A DNA stretch of 64,000 nucleotides from Paulinella micropora (Eukaryota; Cercozoa; Imbricatea; Euglyphida; Paulinellidae), in assembly GCA_019918135.1 (NCBI GenBank), contig WBZZ01002490.1, positions 1 through 64,000 on the forward strand. Reading direction: 5' to 3'. Positions 9,201 to 18,823 of this stretch are shown here, one piece after another (position 1 is the first letter of the stretch; every line of letters starts with the position of its first letter). Made by a program: the position numbers and the translations under genes. Below the pieces are notes generated by a model. It searched no databases. It was not told where the DNA came from and worked only from the letters and a program-made list of their open reading frames with translations.

Positions 9201-10417
9201 CAGGGGGAACGGAGGGCGCCCGCCCTACAAGAAAAGGCGCGCTGGGGGGCGCAGGGGGCGGACGGGGGGGAGGAGGCGGAGGAGTACGAAGAGGAAGCCC
9301 GCGCCTGGGCCCCCGAGGAAACCAAAGAGGCCTACAAGTCCCCTTTTGTCGGGGAGTGCACCGAGGCGCTGCCGGTCACGGCCAGCGACGCCACTCAGCT
9401 TAGGTACTTGGAGGAAAGCAAGCTGAGCCGCGGCGTCTTTGAAAAGAACGAGCTGCGGCTGGTGCAGCAGCGCCGGGCCCGCGTCGAGGTGCTGGGGCTA
9501 GTGCGCGAGGGGCCGGGGGGCAACCTCGGCACCTTTCTCCTGCCCAAGCAGCCCCCGCTCTTCCCCGAACCCAACGACTTCGCTGCCTGCCGCAAGAAGC
9601 TGCTGCAGTTGGCCTGGCAGAACCGTCCCGACGCCGACTCGCGCGACTACGAGGAGTACCGGCACGTGCTGGATCTGTTGCAGGACGAGAACGAACGACC
9701 CGGGCCCGGGGGGGTGCCGTGATCAAGCAGACGCGCGAATACTTCGAGATCCCCGAGGGCATTATGCTCTGGGGGTTGTGGCAGGACCTGCTGCAGAGGC
9801 TGCTGCTGTTGCAGCTGCAGCGTGGCTACGGCCGGCCGCGCCAGCTCCTCACTGGCCAGACGGACTACAAGTCTTCCCACTACAACCTCACGGTCGTCAA
9901 CCTACTGCCCGACGTCTTCTGTGGCTCCAGCACGGAGCCCCGCGCGCGACGAGAGCCGCTGGACCAGTCCCTGCAGACACAGCTCAACAAGGACCCAGCC
10001 GCCTTCGGCCTCTACCTCCGCGACAAGGCCCTGGCCGTTCGGGGCAACGACGAACGCCACGCCCCAGCCGCCGCCGCCGAGCCCCGCTCCGACTACGCCG
10101 ACTACGTGTATTGCCAGCACCACAGGGAGCTGCTGCTGCCCCGCAAGGACCTGCAGCGCCTATCGCCCGCCGACCGCCTCGTCACTCTGCCCGACCACCT
10201 CCTTCTCAAGGCTATCCACCGCGCCGACAAAAAAATACGCACCGAAAACGCGCGGCTCCTACGCGAAAACGAAAGCTTTGCGGGACTCTTCCTGGGCGAC
10301 GACGACGATGCTGAGCGACAGCTCCACTTGTACTCCTATGGCATGACGGCTGCTAATCAGACCCCCAGCGCCGAGTCTCCCGCCGAGGAGGAGGAGGAGG
10401 AGGAAGAGGAGGAGTAG
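6242..10417 (+). CDS. Large AAA+/SF3-like ATPase locus with three frame breaks
   Basis: One locus starts at the ATG at 6242 and ends at 10417. The frame moves back by one base at each of three G-runs (about 9060-9075, 9262-9270, 9707-9714), and protein-like sequence continues across each. An acidic N-terminus (residues 30-70, 225-265) and a Gly/Arg-rich stretch precede an ATPase core. The core has Walker A GPPGTGKSH at residues 625-633, Walker B V-M-D-E at 671-674, a motif-C-like H-L-V-N-T-N near 732-737 and an Arg-rich L-R-D-R-F near 750. This order fits superfamily 3 helicases or related AAA+ ATPases; a role in genome replication or packaging is inference. The region after the first break is acidic with a basic K-K-R-R patch. 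The breaks could be undercalled homopolymers, slippage sites or separate ORFs. Confidence 0.65.
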
Positions 10418-10534
10418 ATAGATCTTTTTTTTTCTTTTCTTTTGCTGTTTTGCGTTTTTTTTTAGTTGCATTATTATTATTATTTAAAACAAAAGGACAA
10501 GAGCTTTTAAAACAATAACTCCGTTCGGTCGGCC

Positions 10535-11383
10535 ATGTCCAAATACTACTCCATGCCGGTGGGGTCCAGGTTCCGGGGTATGCCGGTCGTTTTGTTAATA
10601 GGACATCTGCTAGCACTTCTGACGCTCTGGTATTTTTTATATTGGCGTTTACAAATACTGCGCCTAGTCAACGTAAGTGTCCGCTATGCCGTACCACCCG
10701 CTGTGGGGCAGGGGCCGCCTGCTTTACGTGTGGTACAAATCAGCGCTTACAACAGCCAACTCACTAGCAGTACCAGCCATCCCGGCCAAATCGCCTTGCT
10801 CAGCTTCTGCCACTTTCTGTCCTGGTGGTGCTTCTTTCTGCTGCCGTGGACCCTCGACGGGGCCGCCCCGGCCGCCAGCATCGGCTGGGCGGTTGCTATG
10901 TGCCTCTACACCGCGCTGTCCCTGCGGCGCCTGGTTTGGGCCTGCAAGCCACTGCCGCCAGCTCGAGTCTGGAAATTTGGAGTTCTTTCGCTGGGGCTAG
11001 TTTGTGCTGCGGCGGCCCTCGTGAGCCAGCGCGCTTGGACCGCGTGGCTCATTCTCTTGTTGGGCCTGCTTGCCGTGGGCTTGGGTGAACGACGTACCGC
11101 ACCCCCACCCGAAGCCGTGCCTATAGGCGTGCCCCCGCGTTATTTGCTACAGACGATCGTTGTCGCCGGCCTGGCGTCTGCACTGGCCCTTGCCGCGTCC
11201 CTGCTACAGGCCGCTGGCTGTTGCAGCCGCTGGTCTGACGTGTTGGCTTCGTTAGCTGAGGTTGGCTTTGTGCTCATCTGGTGGCCGCTGTACCTGCAAA
11301 CCGATCTCTATGAGACTGTAGTACAGAGCCAAACCTCGCTTGCACGGCTGCAAGGACAAAGCATCACGGCTCTGCCCCTGTAA
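10535..11383 (+). CDS. Polytopic membrane protein (about 7 TM)
   Basis: 282 residues from the ATG at 10535. Hydrophobic segments lie near residues 17-38, 86-107, 112-130, 147-163, 168-183, 203-227 and 236-254, giving about seven predicted membrane spans with short loops. There is no retinal-binding Lys pattern in the last span, so it is not an obvious rhodopsin, and no GPCR class signature was found. The upstream spacer (10418-10534) is T-rich with an ATT repeat and lacks the G/C-run found before most genes. Function unknown. Confidence 0.7.
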   Translation: MSKYYSMPVGSRFRGMPVVLLIGHLLALLTLWYFLYWRLQILRLVNVSVRYAVPPAVGQGPPALRVVQISAYNSQLTSSTSHPGQIALLSFCHFLSWWCFFLLPWTLDGAAPAASIGWAVAMCLYTALSLRRLVWACKPLPPARVWKFGVLSLGLVCAAAALVSQRAWTAWLILLLGLLAVGLGERRTAPPPEAVPIGVPPRYLLQTIVVAGLASALALAASLLQAAGCCSRWSDVLASLAEVGFVLIWWPLYLQTDLYETVVQSQTSLARLQGQSITALPL

Positions 11384-11724
11384 AAACATACGCACTGGCA
11401 CAGCCAGCGCAAGCCAGCAAAAGAAGAGGTTGGTGCGTGTAGTGTGTACAGTGCAGCCCCCCCCCCCTTCTCCTCCCCTTCTCCCCCCCCCTCCCCCCCC
11501 CCTCTCTCTCTCTCTCTCCCTTCCCCCCCCCCCCGCCTTCTCTTCCCTCCCTCCGCCTTCTCTCCCTCCTCCCCTCTCTGCTCCCTGGTTTATTCTTTGT
11601 TCTGCCCCTTCCCGCACCCCGCCCCTCCATCCTCTTTCCCAAATTTTGGTCTGTCTTTTCTAGGCCGGAGTCAGACCGAAGATTTGGCTGTTTAATAAAA
11701 AGACTCTAGTCTAGAAGTACAGTT
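11384..11724 (+). promoter_or_regulatory. Pyrimidine-tract upstream region of the gene at 11725
   Basis: From 11455 to 11660 the plus strand is nearly all C and T, with C-runs and a (CT)n block, and ends in gtctgtcttttctag at about 11650-11664. Twenty-five to thirty bases before the ATG is TTTAATAAAAAG (11691-11702), which could be a TATA-like box or a poly(A) signal for the upstream gene. A leader intron ending at the ctag is possible but unproven. Confidence 0.45.
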
Positions 11725-12384
11725 ATGAAATCAAGCCGTCGTTACAAACCCTACCACAAACGCTGTCCTGGTCGCGCCGTGCCCGGCACCCAATTGCAGC
11801 ACTCGTTGGACCAGGCTTCTTGGTCGGTAGTGCTCTCTTATCTCGAGGCTAGCGATTGGCTGCGCGTTGTTTATGCCTTGTACCAAGAAAAGGAACGCGC
11901 CTGCAGGCACCTGCGGGGAGCCTGTAAGCCACCAGACGCTGCCAAGGGGTTTGTGGATAAGCTGGTGCAGCAAGCGCTGCAGAAGCTATCACTACAGTCT
12001 ATCACACAGCTGAGATGCCGGGTACGGGAAATGTGTTTGCAGTGTACGCAGCGACGCTGCCGCATTTCACCAAGACATCTGTGCCTGAGCCACGAGGCCT
12101 CCCGACCAGAGCCTTCGGTGATGGAGGCCGGCAGGGTTCTGCAGCAGCTTCGCGCGCCCTTGGGGTCGGCGCTGGTCGCCGATCTCTGCTTTGACTTTGT
12201 GCTAGTGCAAGGGGAGGCCACCCCGCGCTTACACGTCCTGCAGTATTTCTTACAAAAGAACGCCATAGCAGCTGTGCGCTTGGAGCGGAAGCTCTGTTTC
12301 TGGGGAGAAGGCGGTTCACTTGGCGAAGCCTTGCACGCCTGGCGTGCTAGATACCCCGGCTTGTACCGGAGCAGTCTAGTTTAG
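11725..12384 (+). CDS. F-box-like protein
   Basis: 219 residues from the ATG at 11725. After a basic N-terminus, residues about 27-55 (LDQASWSVVLSYLEASDWLR and following) match the F-box rhythm of hydrophobic and Trp positions plus a Leu-rich second helix. The rest is Cys-containing and alpha-helical without recognisable repeats. F-box proteins recruit substrates to SCF ubiquitin ligases. It lies between two membrane-protein genes on the same strand. The assignment rests only on the short N-terminal pattern. Confidence 0.55.
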   Translation: MKSSRRYKPYHKRCPGRAVPGTQLQHSLDQASWSVVLSYLEASDWLRVVYALYQEKERACRHLRGACKPPDAAKGFVDKLVQQALQKLSLQSITQLRCRVREMCLQCTQRRCRISPRHLCLSHEASRPEPSVMEAGRVLQQLRAPLGSALVADLCFDFVLVQGEATPRLHVLQYFLQKNAIAAVRLERKLCFWGEGGSLGEALHAWRARYPGLYRSSLV

Positions 12385-12633
12385 CTGCTGTGCCTCACGG
12401 CTCAGTTCTCACCCCTCTCCCCCCCCTCCCCTCTGCCCTCTCCCTCTGCCCTCTCCCTCTTTTTTCGGGGGGGGGGGGGAGGGGGGTTGGGGGGGCGGGA
12501 AGATGGTAGGGGTAAGATGGGGGTGGGGTGGGGTGGGGGGGGGGGGGAGGGGAGAGGGGGGGGGGGTCAGAGGCATTCCGCCGGGCTTTGGCGTTGCCTT
12601 GATTCTAAGAAAAAAACAAACAAAAAAGCAGGA
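12385..12633 (+). promoter_or_regulatory. G-run-rich upstream region
   Basis: C/T-rich at 12410-12465, then long G-runs at 12466-12570, 60-170 bases before the ATG at 12634. Apparent coding sequence here is Gly-rich noise. The ATG follows an A-rich stretch (aaaaaacaaacaaaaaagc). Confidence 0.5.
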
Positions 12634-15600
12634 ATGTCTGGCTGGCCGGCGTGGCAGCTATGGCCCCGCTACGCCAATGCAACGTTGGCGTTGTGCTCCA
12701 TCGCCTGCTGTCAGCGGGCGCCTTCCCCCTGGAGGCGTAATGTGTTGACGATTGCCTTTTGCTGGTGGGCCTTCCAAATTCTATCTTTACTTTGCACACA
12801 ATACGCACTGCTTCGTGGTTGGTGGGACGGCGGCGGCGGGGGCGGGGTTTCTGTCCCACCAAAGGACGAGTGGGCAACGGGAGCAGTGTGGGTGTTTGCT
12901 GCCTGGCTGTACTGCCACTTGTACGCCAGTGTATGGCAGCTCCGCCTGTCCAAGCTGGAGTGCTCGCAGTCAAACGCTCCGGTAGCCGGGGCGTGGCTGT
13001 TTGACGGGGGTTTTGCGTTGCTGGTAACCGCGCTGGGGGGGGCTTGCCTGTCGTACTGGGACACGCCGCAGGCGCGTTTCCTGCTGGTGTACCTAGGCGA
13101 CGCGAGCCTCTGCGGTTGGTGCCTGCTACAGCAGTGCCTAGGCAAGTTCGTAGCCCCTCGCCGGGCCCTAGTACTGTGGGTATGGAACATAGGCGAGGCG
13201 GCCGCTGGGTGCTGGGCGCTTTGGGGGCAGCCAGGAGTGCCTGTCGGCGCCTGGCTGTCGCTGGTGCTGCACGTGGGCAGCGACTTCCTAACAGGCTGGA
13301 TCGGGGGTTCACTACGGCCGGCGGGCAACGCCTTCATATTGCTGGGCTCTGGTCCCGCTGGCGGCGAAGAAGAAGAGGAGGCGGAGGAGGAAGATCACCA
13401 TGCGACAGAAGAGAGAGAGAACGAGGAAGAACAAGGCTCCAAAGAGGCGAGCGCGCTGTCTTGTTCGCAGGCCTTGCTTGCCGAGCGAGCGCTGCGCTGG
13501 GCGGCGTTGCTACAGGGGAAGCTGGAAGAGCTTGTGCAGGAATCGTCACTGGGGCGGCTGGGGGCGCTGAACCCCCTCTCGTTGGGTGGCGTCGTCGAGC
13601 TGGCCAACGGCGAGGAGGCAGTAGCGGAGGCTCAGCTGCAGCACGCGCTCGGCTTGCTGCCCTACCTCCGCGGCCCCCGCGCGGCGGGCAACAGGTTGCC
13701 CCCTGGCTTAATTCGCTCGAGCGGCACCACCGCGCAGGACCGCGATCTGGCGTTGCTCCTATGTCGGGACTTCAAAAGCCTGTCGGGGGGTGGTTCGTGG
13801 CTGCGGCAAGAGCTGAGCGCGCGCTGGTGCAAGCTCCAGGTGGCCTGGGACAAGGACACTCTAGCGACGCCTCTCAACATCCTCTGCCCCCCCTCCACGT
13901 CGAGGCTGTGCATGCTCGAAGTCTGGCTGGCCATGCTGCTGGAAGAGCTCCTGGGTGACCCCCGGCGGGAGGGCACGCTGCAGCGCCGGCGCCTGCTAGC
14001 AGAGCTGACGCCCGTGTTGGGCAGGCCTCTAGACCAGGGTGGCAGAGAGGAGGCCACCGAGTGGCTCTGCCCCCCCTGGCAGACCCCGCCCAGCTTGTAC
14101 CTGCAGCGGCTGGAGCACTCGGCGCACAGGCTTTTGCTAGGCGCACTTTTTGCCCTGCACCGCGAGGCGCAGCAGCAGGCCGCCCTGGTGGGCAGCCAGG
14201 CGGCCATGGCGGCTGGTGGAGCCACACCACCCTGCAGACCATCGCCTGTCAGCTCCGCCTCGACCGCTGGGCCAGCCCCAGGTTGCGCGAGCCCAAGCCC
14301 TACGTGCGTGCGCTCCTCTGGCTGCTGCTCCCAGGCGTCGACTCCATCCCCTACTCCGTCAGCCGCGCCGAGGAGCTGGAGGCTGCGCGCTTGCTGCACG
14401 CGCAGCACCAGTTGGAGCAATGCCTCCAGGCGGCCTCCTGTCTCCACACCTTTGTCCTGCTGCCCCCCCGCGACCTGGCCAGGCCCCCTCACCTTAGCTG
14501 CGCCGCCGCCTGGGCCTGGCTCGACAACGCCCAGGTCCTGCAGCAGGTGCTGACCAAAAACCTCAAGGGCGCCAACGGCGAGCCCCGCCAGCTCCTGGAA
14601 CTCTTGACACACTACTGCCAAACCGAACACCAGGCCCCCGGCGCCCTGGCCGTGCCCAACCTCTGCAGGCTCCTCCGCGGGCACTCCCAGACAACCTCCT
14701 GCCTGGTGCTGCTGGCCCTTATCGGGGGGCTGCCCATGCACAACCAAGAGCTCGCGCGCAGCCTGGCCGGGGCGAGGGTCGTTGTCGCCGCCGTCGCGGG
14801 CGCCCACCCCCAAGGGCCCGCCGCCACCACCACCAAACAAGTGCGGCTCTCGGTCCTCTTGGCCCTGCTGCTGCGCATGCTGCTACGGGGCCGCGCCGTC
14901 AGCGACGCCCTGCCCGCCAGCGAAAGGCAGCGCGTTAACGAGGCGCGCACAGCCCCCCCTGACCCCGCCACGGACCCCCGCCGCCGGCGCCCCCACCCCG
15001 CCGCGCCCGCCGACGGCGGCGCCCTCTGGGTGAGCGAGCGCGACCCCTTGCTGTCCGTCCTGCTCACTCTCTTGGTCGCCACCGCCTTGGTCCTGCTGTC
15101 CCCCGGTCTGCATGGGAGAGACCCCGGGGGGCAGCGCCGCTTTGAGGGTGCGCTCGGCGCCTTGCTGGGCAACCTCCACGCACCCGCCTGGCTAGGCGCT
15201 TGGCTGAGCGCTGTCTACGATAGCGGGACCGACCAGCAGGCCACCTACGAAACCTGGCACGACGACGTCAAGTGCCCCCTCCACGCCTACGCCGAGACAC
15301 TCATGATTCGTCGCCGGGACAGCGGCGCCGCAGCGAAGGGCGCAAGTTCCGGTGCCCACCTCCAACGGGAACTCAAACTCCTAACCAGCCTCCACGGCAA
15401 CCTCTCCTTGCAACGCCTCGTCCCCAACCTCTGCGAGGGTAGCGCAGGAGTACAGCTGGGCGGCCGTCAGACCAGCACCGTCGGTGTGCTGCTGCCTTAC
15501 CTGCTCAACTCCATGGGGGCCGACGCCTTCGGCTCCTTTGTACAAAGCCTGCATCTCATCATGGAGCGGGCCCACGACGAATTCGACGACTGGGCTACTA

Positions 15601-15743
15601 TCATGATCGAAAACGCTGCGTTCCCACAATGGAAGATACACATTGAACTTGCCATTGCAGAAATCACGGACCTTCCCTTTGAAATAGACGACCTAGGCGG
15701 CTTGGCGGCCACGACGACGACGCAGCTCATACACAAGCGCTAG
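12634..15743 (+). CDS. Very long polytopic membrane protein with one frame break
   Basis: The frame starts at the ATG at 12634. An in-frame upstream start at 12487 would translate the G-run spacer, so it was rejected. The first 230 residues hold about six or seven hydrophobic spans. A strongly acidic Glu-rich loop (about residues 248-280) follows, then a long Leu/Ala-rich helical region. Near 14150-14215 the protein-like sequence passes to the frame one base back and continues to 15743, ending acidic (D-L-P-F-E-I-D-D-L). Composition changes sharply to Ser/Pro/Cys noise after the break in the first frame, so this is one gene of about 1035 codons. Two further hydrophobic segments lie in the second part. 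Family not recognised. Confidence 0.6.
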
Positions 15744-15763
15744 GCCTGCGCGCTCTGCACTTT

Positions 15764-15769
15764 ATTAAA
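15764..15769 (+). terminator. Poly(A) signal ATTAAA
   Basis: ATTAAA lies 21 bases after the stop of the long membrane-protein gene and is followed by a T-run. It marks the likely mRNA 3' end. Confidence 0.5.
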
Positions 15770-15869
15770 TCATGCTTTTTTAAAAAAAATCAGTGTAACT
15801 TTGTTTTTAATTTTAAAAACAGAAATATAAATAAATACATTAAAAAATGCCTAGGGCAAGTCGAACAAA

Positions 15870-15945
15870 CCGGGGGGCATGCCCCCGCGCGCCCCCCCCC
15901 CTTTTTTTCCATTCCAGCCCGCGCCAGCGGGCTGGGGGGGGGGAG
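15870..15945. repeat. G/C palindromes before the glycoprotein gene
   Basis: A gggggcatgccccc palindrome (about 15872-15886) is followed by a C-run and then by an imperfect inverted repeat built on cagcccgc and gcgggctg (about 15916-15933) running into a G-run. They sit 105-180 bases upstream of the ATG at 16051. No gene is seen between 15744 and 16050. Confidence 0.6.
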
Positions 15946-16050
15946 GAGGGAGAAAGAGTCTTCCTCTCCTTTCTTGTTGCTAAATAGCACCAAGAAAAGA
16001 AAAAAAAGTTTGGTCGGAGAAGAATCGTTTGCCCTCTCCCTGAACACCCA

Positions 16051-17019
16051 ATGTTGGCAGCGTTCTTGCTAGCTTTTCTTGTGGGGTTGGGTCAGGGCTG
16101 TAATTGCACTGGCTGCGTTCAGGTCATGCTTAATTTGGTTTGGGGCGGGATCTATACTTTTCCATTGCCTAGTTCTTGCCCGGAAGCAGAGGAGTCGGTC
16201 GTGGTGACAAAGATGCGAATGGCCGCTCTGGACCTTTCTTCTTTCCGATTTCAGTCTTGTTACGATTCATCATGCCTAGCCAACTACACCAATCTAAGTA
16301 CACCGGCGCAATGGCTTCTGGATTGTTGGGAAAAACCTCAGGGGGACTTTGTTGTTACTTCTACTCTGTATCCCAGATTTACTTGTTATGGTCGAAACTA
16401 TGGTAATTGCAACATCGCGTTTGAAACTGAGTATGCCTGCCGTGCAGTGGAGCGTTGTCCCTGCCCGCGATGTTCCAACAGTAGTGAGATTGGTTTGTCT
16501 AAGGGCACGGTCTTGTCTGCAAGCGCAAACTGTACTCACGGTGTAGTAGTGGAGCGGCTCCACGTGCAAGCGAGTAGGGTAGAACAGGGGGGCACACGGG
16601 CCCGCCCGGGGACGGATAGGTTTTCTATAGAGCTACGCCCCGGCCGAGATTCAGCGCCTGTGTATATGCTGGGAAATTTCACCCAGGGGCCTACGTCGTG
16701 TTTCACCTACACGAACCCCGGAGGGGAGTACGTCGACTCAACTGAGCTGGAGATTTGGGTGCAGTGTGTCCAAACAGCAACGGAAACTCCGTGCGTAGTG
16801 GATTACGACGTGGAGGCACACTGTCGTTTGCTCCCCTCGCCCAGTCACTCGCCCTCTCCGACCCTCCCCTCCACAACAGCTGCGCAGCCAACAGACTCTC
16901 CTGCCGAGCGGCAAACGTCGTCTGCCAGGCCGTCTGCACGGCCTGGCGGGGGAGGGGGCGCGGGCGCGATGATGATGCCTTTGGCACTAGTGCTAACATC
17001 CGGGCTTTTCTTGATTTAA
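16051..17019 (+). CDS. Secreted, probably GPI-anchored, Cys-rich glycoprotein
   Basis: 322 residues from the ATG at 16051. Residues 1-16 (MLAAFLLAFLVGLGQG) form a clear signal peptide. The ectodomain (about 17-245) has many cysteines, including C-N-C-T-G-C at the mature N-terminus and CPCPRC near 135, with several N-X-S/T sites. A Ser/Pro/Thr-rich stalk (about 255-300) follows. The last 20 residues are hydrophobic and end without a cytoplasmic tail (MMMPLALVLTSGLFLI), which is the usual form of a GPI-attachment signal. It could be a virion or cell-surface protein. No homologous family was recognised. AATAAA overlaps the stop region. Confidence 0.72.
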   Translation: MLAAFLLAFLVGLGQGCNCTGCVQVMLNLVWGGIYTFPLPSSCPEAEESVVVTKMRMAALDLSSFRFQSCYDSSCLANYTNLSTPAQWLLDCWEKPQGDFVVTSTLYPRFTCYGRNYGNCNIAFETEYACRAVERCPCPRCSNSSEIGLSKGTVLSASANCTHGVVVERLHVQASRVEQGGTRARPGTDRFSIELRPGRDSAPVYMLGNFTQGPTSCFTYTNPGGEYVDSTELEIWVQCVQTATETPCVVDYDVEAHCRLLPSPSHSPSPTLPSTTAAQPTDSPAERQTSSARPSARPGGGGGAGAMMMPLALVLTSGLFLI

Positions 17020-17023
17020 TAAA
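17018..17023 (+). terminator. Poly(A) signal AATAAA
   Basis: AATAAA overlaps the TAA stop of the glycoprotein gene. Convergent transcription from 18629 ends 15 bases downstream, so the two mRNAs probably overlap at their 3' ends. Confidence 0.55.
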
Positions 17024-17033
17024 AAAAAAGAAA

Positions 17034-18629
17034 CTATGGCCGCCCCATGATCGTGCACTCGTGTTCTATTAGCTGGTAGCGATTATCGCGCAGTCGCAGG
17101 TGGCGGACCTCTAGGCGGACAGGTTGTCCATTAAAAGAGTACCCGATGTCTTCGAGCACTAGGTCTACAACCTGCATATCTTCGAAACTACCTGCAGTGC
17201 CCTCAATACATATCGACGGAGTCCGCAGACCTTGCAGCCTCAGTACTTGATCGTGCTGGTCGTTGTTTTCTTTGTAGTCCAAATGATCATATCGGTTGTG
17301 GTAGGGAAGACGAATGACGAGGGCCGGCAACGCAGCAGAGTCTGCAGTCTGCGTGATGGTGATAGTCGAGCCGTGTGTCTGTGAATCATCAAAAGATGTT
17401 TCTACTTCTTCGACCTCGATCGTGCACGTAGCATGCCCTGCGGCGGCGACGACTGTGCGTGAGCACAGCGCAATTGTAGACAATTCACTTGTTTGTTGCA
17501 GTGCCAGGCGAAAGTTGGTATCGACGGGTTTGGCAGGCAAAAACCATGTTATTGACTTTAAGCCATAAATATCGAGCTCTATGTCCTTGAGGACGCTGTG
17601 AGGGAATTCACGGCCTATTTCCCACTTAGCTTCCGCTTCTTCCAACCGCCTCGAGTTCTGAAGCTTAAGGCTAGTGAGGCGGGGGTACGCGCTAAAACAA
17701 CCAGCTAGGAACTTCTTATACCCTGCTGTTCTTTCATCGGCGAACACTGATAAAGACGTCACTACCAAGCCTCCAGGCACCTTAAATAAGGGCAGGGTGG
17801 TAAAATCACCAACAAGATCAGCCTGCTGAAATCCCGGAGAATGCACAGGGGATACTACGTAATCGTTCGAGTCATCACTTTCGACCAGCAAGCCAACAGG
17901 CAAACCCCCCTGGAGAGTCCGTCCCAGAGCAGCGGTAATTTTTCGACGCAGGAAACGGGGGTCTAGCTCGCGTAAGCCCCAACGCCACAGAGCTAATTGT
18001 GCGTTACACAGCTCTTGGGGCGTGGGCTTAAACAGGTTCGAAACCCCGTCCTTCTGAAAGCTGAGTCCGTTCATGTCCTTGCACAGCTCTTTCCACATGA
18101 GGTCTTCGAGCTGTTCGCACAAGGAAAAAATGTTTGTACCCGGATCTGAACCGTCGGTTGGCGACAGCTCTAAAGAGCCAGAGCGGCAGCGGCAGCCCCG
18201 CAGCCTGTGCAGCACCTTGCTTATCGCGGGGTACTTGTCCAGAGCGCTCTTGCCAGACAGCCGCGCGTACTCGACCAGATAGGCCAACAGCCTGCCAGCG
18301 ACCGTTGGGATCACTTGCTTCAGTTCCTCTTGTTTGGTGTTGGTTCCAGGAAGCATCGCAACCAGTCTGCACCGCGGCTTCAGCAGCTTCTCCAATAACA
18401 AATTGGTCTCACTGGCGCCGGGTTTTTTGTTGCTTGACGGTAGGTAAATGCACACAGCCCCCTCCAGGTCCTGCGCATCGCACCGAGCTCGCGCCTCGCG
18501 CTGCTCGGGCGGGCAATCAAGGCAAATGCCACAGAGGAGGTGGCGGCCATGCGCTCCAGCCTTGTGTTTTTTGCTTGGTGGTGGCTCGGGCCTCTTTGCT
18601 TGGTATATTTCTTCCCCTTTTCTTTCCAT
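17034..18629 (-). CDS. Hypothetical protein, possibly LRR-like
   Basis: 531 residues from an ATG at 18629. The N-terminus is basic (P-P-P-S-K-K-H-K) with a Cys cluster at about 33-50 (CGICLDC and later C). The C-terminal two thirds is beta-rich, with irregular L-x-x-L segments such as YPRLTSLKLQNSRRLEEAE and PVRLEVRHLRLRDN that resemble degenerate leucine-rich repeats. No catalytic motif was seen. It may belong with the F-box/LRR proteins of this window, but no F-box is evident. Convergent with the glycoprotein gene. Confidence 0.65.
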   Translation of the reverse strand: MERKGEEIYQAKRPEPPPSKKHKAGAHGRHLLCGICLDCPPEQREARARCDAQDLEGAVCIYLPSSNKKPGASETNLLLEKLLKPRCRLVAMLPGTNTKQEELKQVIPTVAGRLLAYLVEYARLSGKSALDKYPAISKVLHRLRGCRCRSGSLELSPTDGSDPGTNIFSLCEQLEDLMWKELCKDMNGLSFQKDGVSNLFKPTPQELCNAQLALWRWGLRELDPRFLRRKITAALGRTLQGGLPVGLLVESDDSNDYVVSPVHSPGFQQADLVGDFTTLPLFKVPGGLVVTSLSVFADERTAGYKKFLAGCFSAYPRLTSLKLQNSRRLEEAEAKWEIGREFPHSVLKDIELDIYGLKSITWFLPAKPVDTNFRLALQQTSELSTIALCSRTVVAAAGHATCTIEVEEVETSFDDSQTHGSTITITQTADSAALPALVIRLPYHNRYDHLDYKENNDQHDQVLRLQGLRTPSICIEGTAGSFEDMQVVDLVLEDIGYSFNGQPVRLEVRHLRLRDNRYQLIEHECTIMGRP

Positions 18630-18783
18630 CTCTTCCCCTACCCTTTTTCTCTGTCCTCCCTTTGTGTTTGTCTTTGTTTATAGTGACAAATACAAAAGGG
18701 GCGGGGAGGAGAAGAAGAAAGGGGAAGGGCAGCTGCTTCTCCTCTTCTCTCCCCTCCTCTGCTCACTTGGGATCCTTAGCGCT

Positions 18784-18806
18784 ATTTATTAATATAAAAA
18801 AAAGGA
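18784..18806 (+). promoter_or_regulatory. TATA-like box for the gene at 18824
   Basis: tatttattaatataaaaaaa ends about 20 bases before the ATG at 18824, just after a purine/pyrimidine-rich tract (18690-18770). AT-rich boxes at similar spacing precede 22427, 41810 and 56774. Confidence 0.45.
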
Positions 18807-18823
18807 CCTACAAGTTTGCGCAC

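Noticed and set aside
6125..9325. A minus-strand open frame of over 1000 codons opposite the ATPase
   Set aside because: It is Arg/Pro/His-rich with no domain logic, as expected for the antisense of a GC-rich Ala/Glu/Leu-rich gene. The plus strand has Walker motifs.
10535..11383. Heliorhodopsin or other rhodopsin
   Set aside because: Seven hydrophobic spans are present, but there is no Lys in the last span and no rhodopsin motif.
12487..12633. N-terminal extension of the long membrane protein
   Set aside because: It would translate the G-run spacer into Gly-rich sequence. The Met at 12634 starts directly before the first span.
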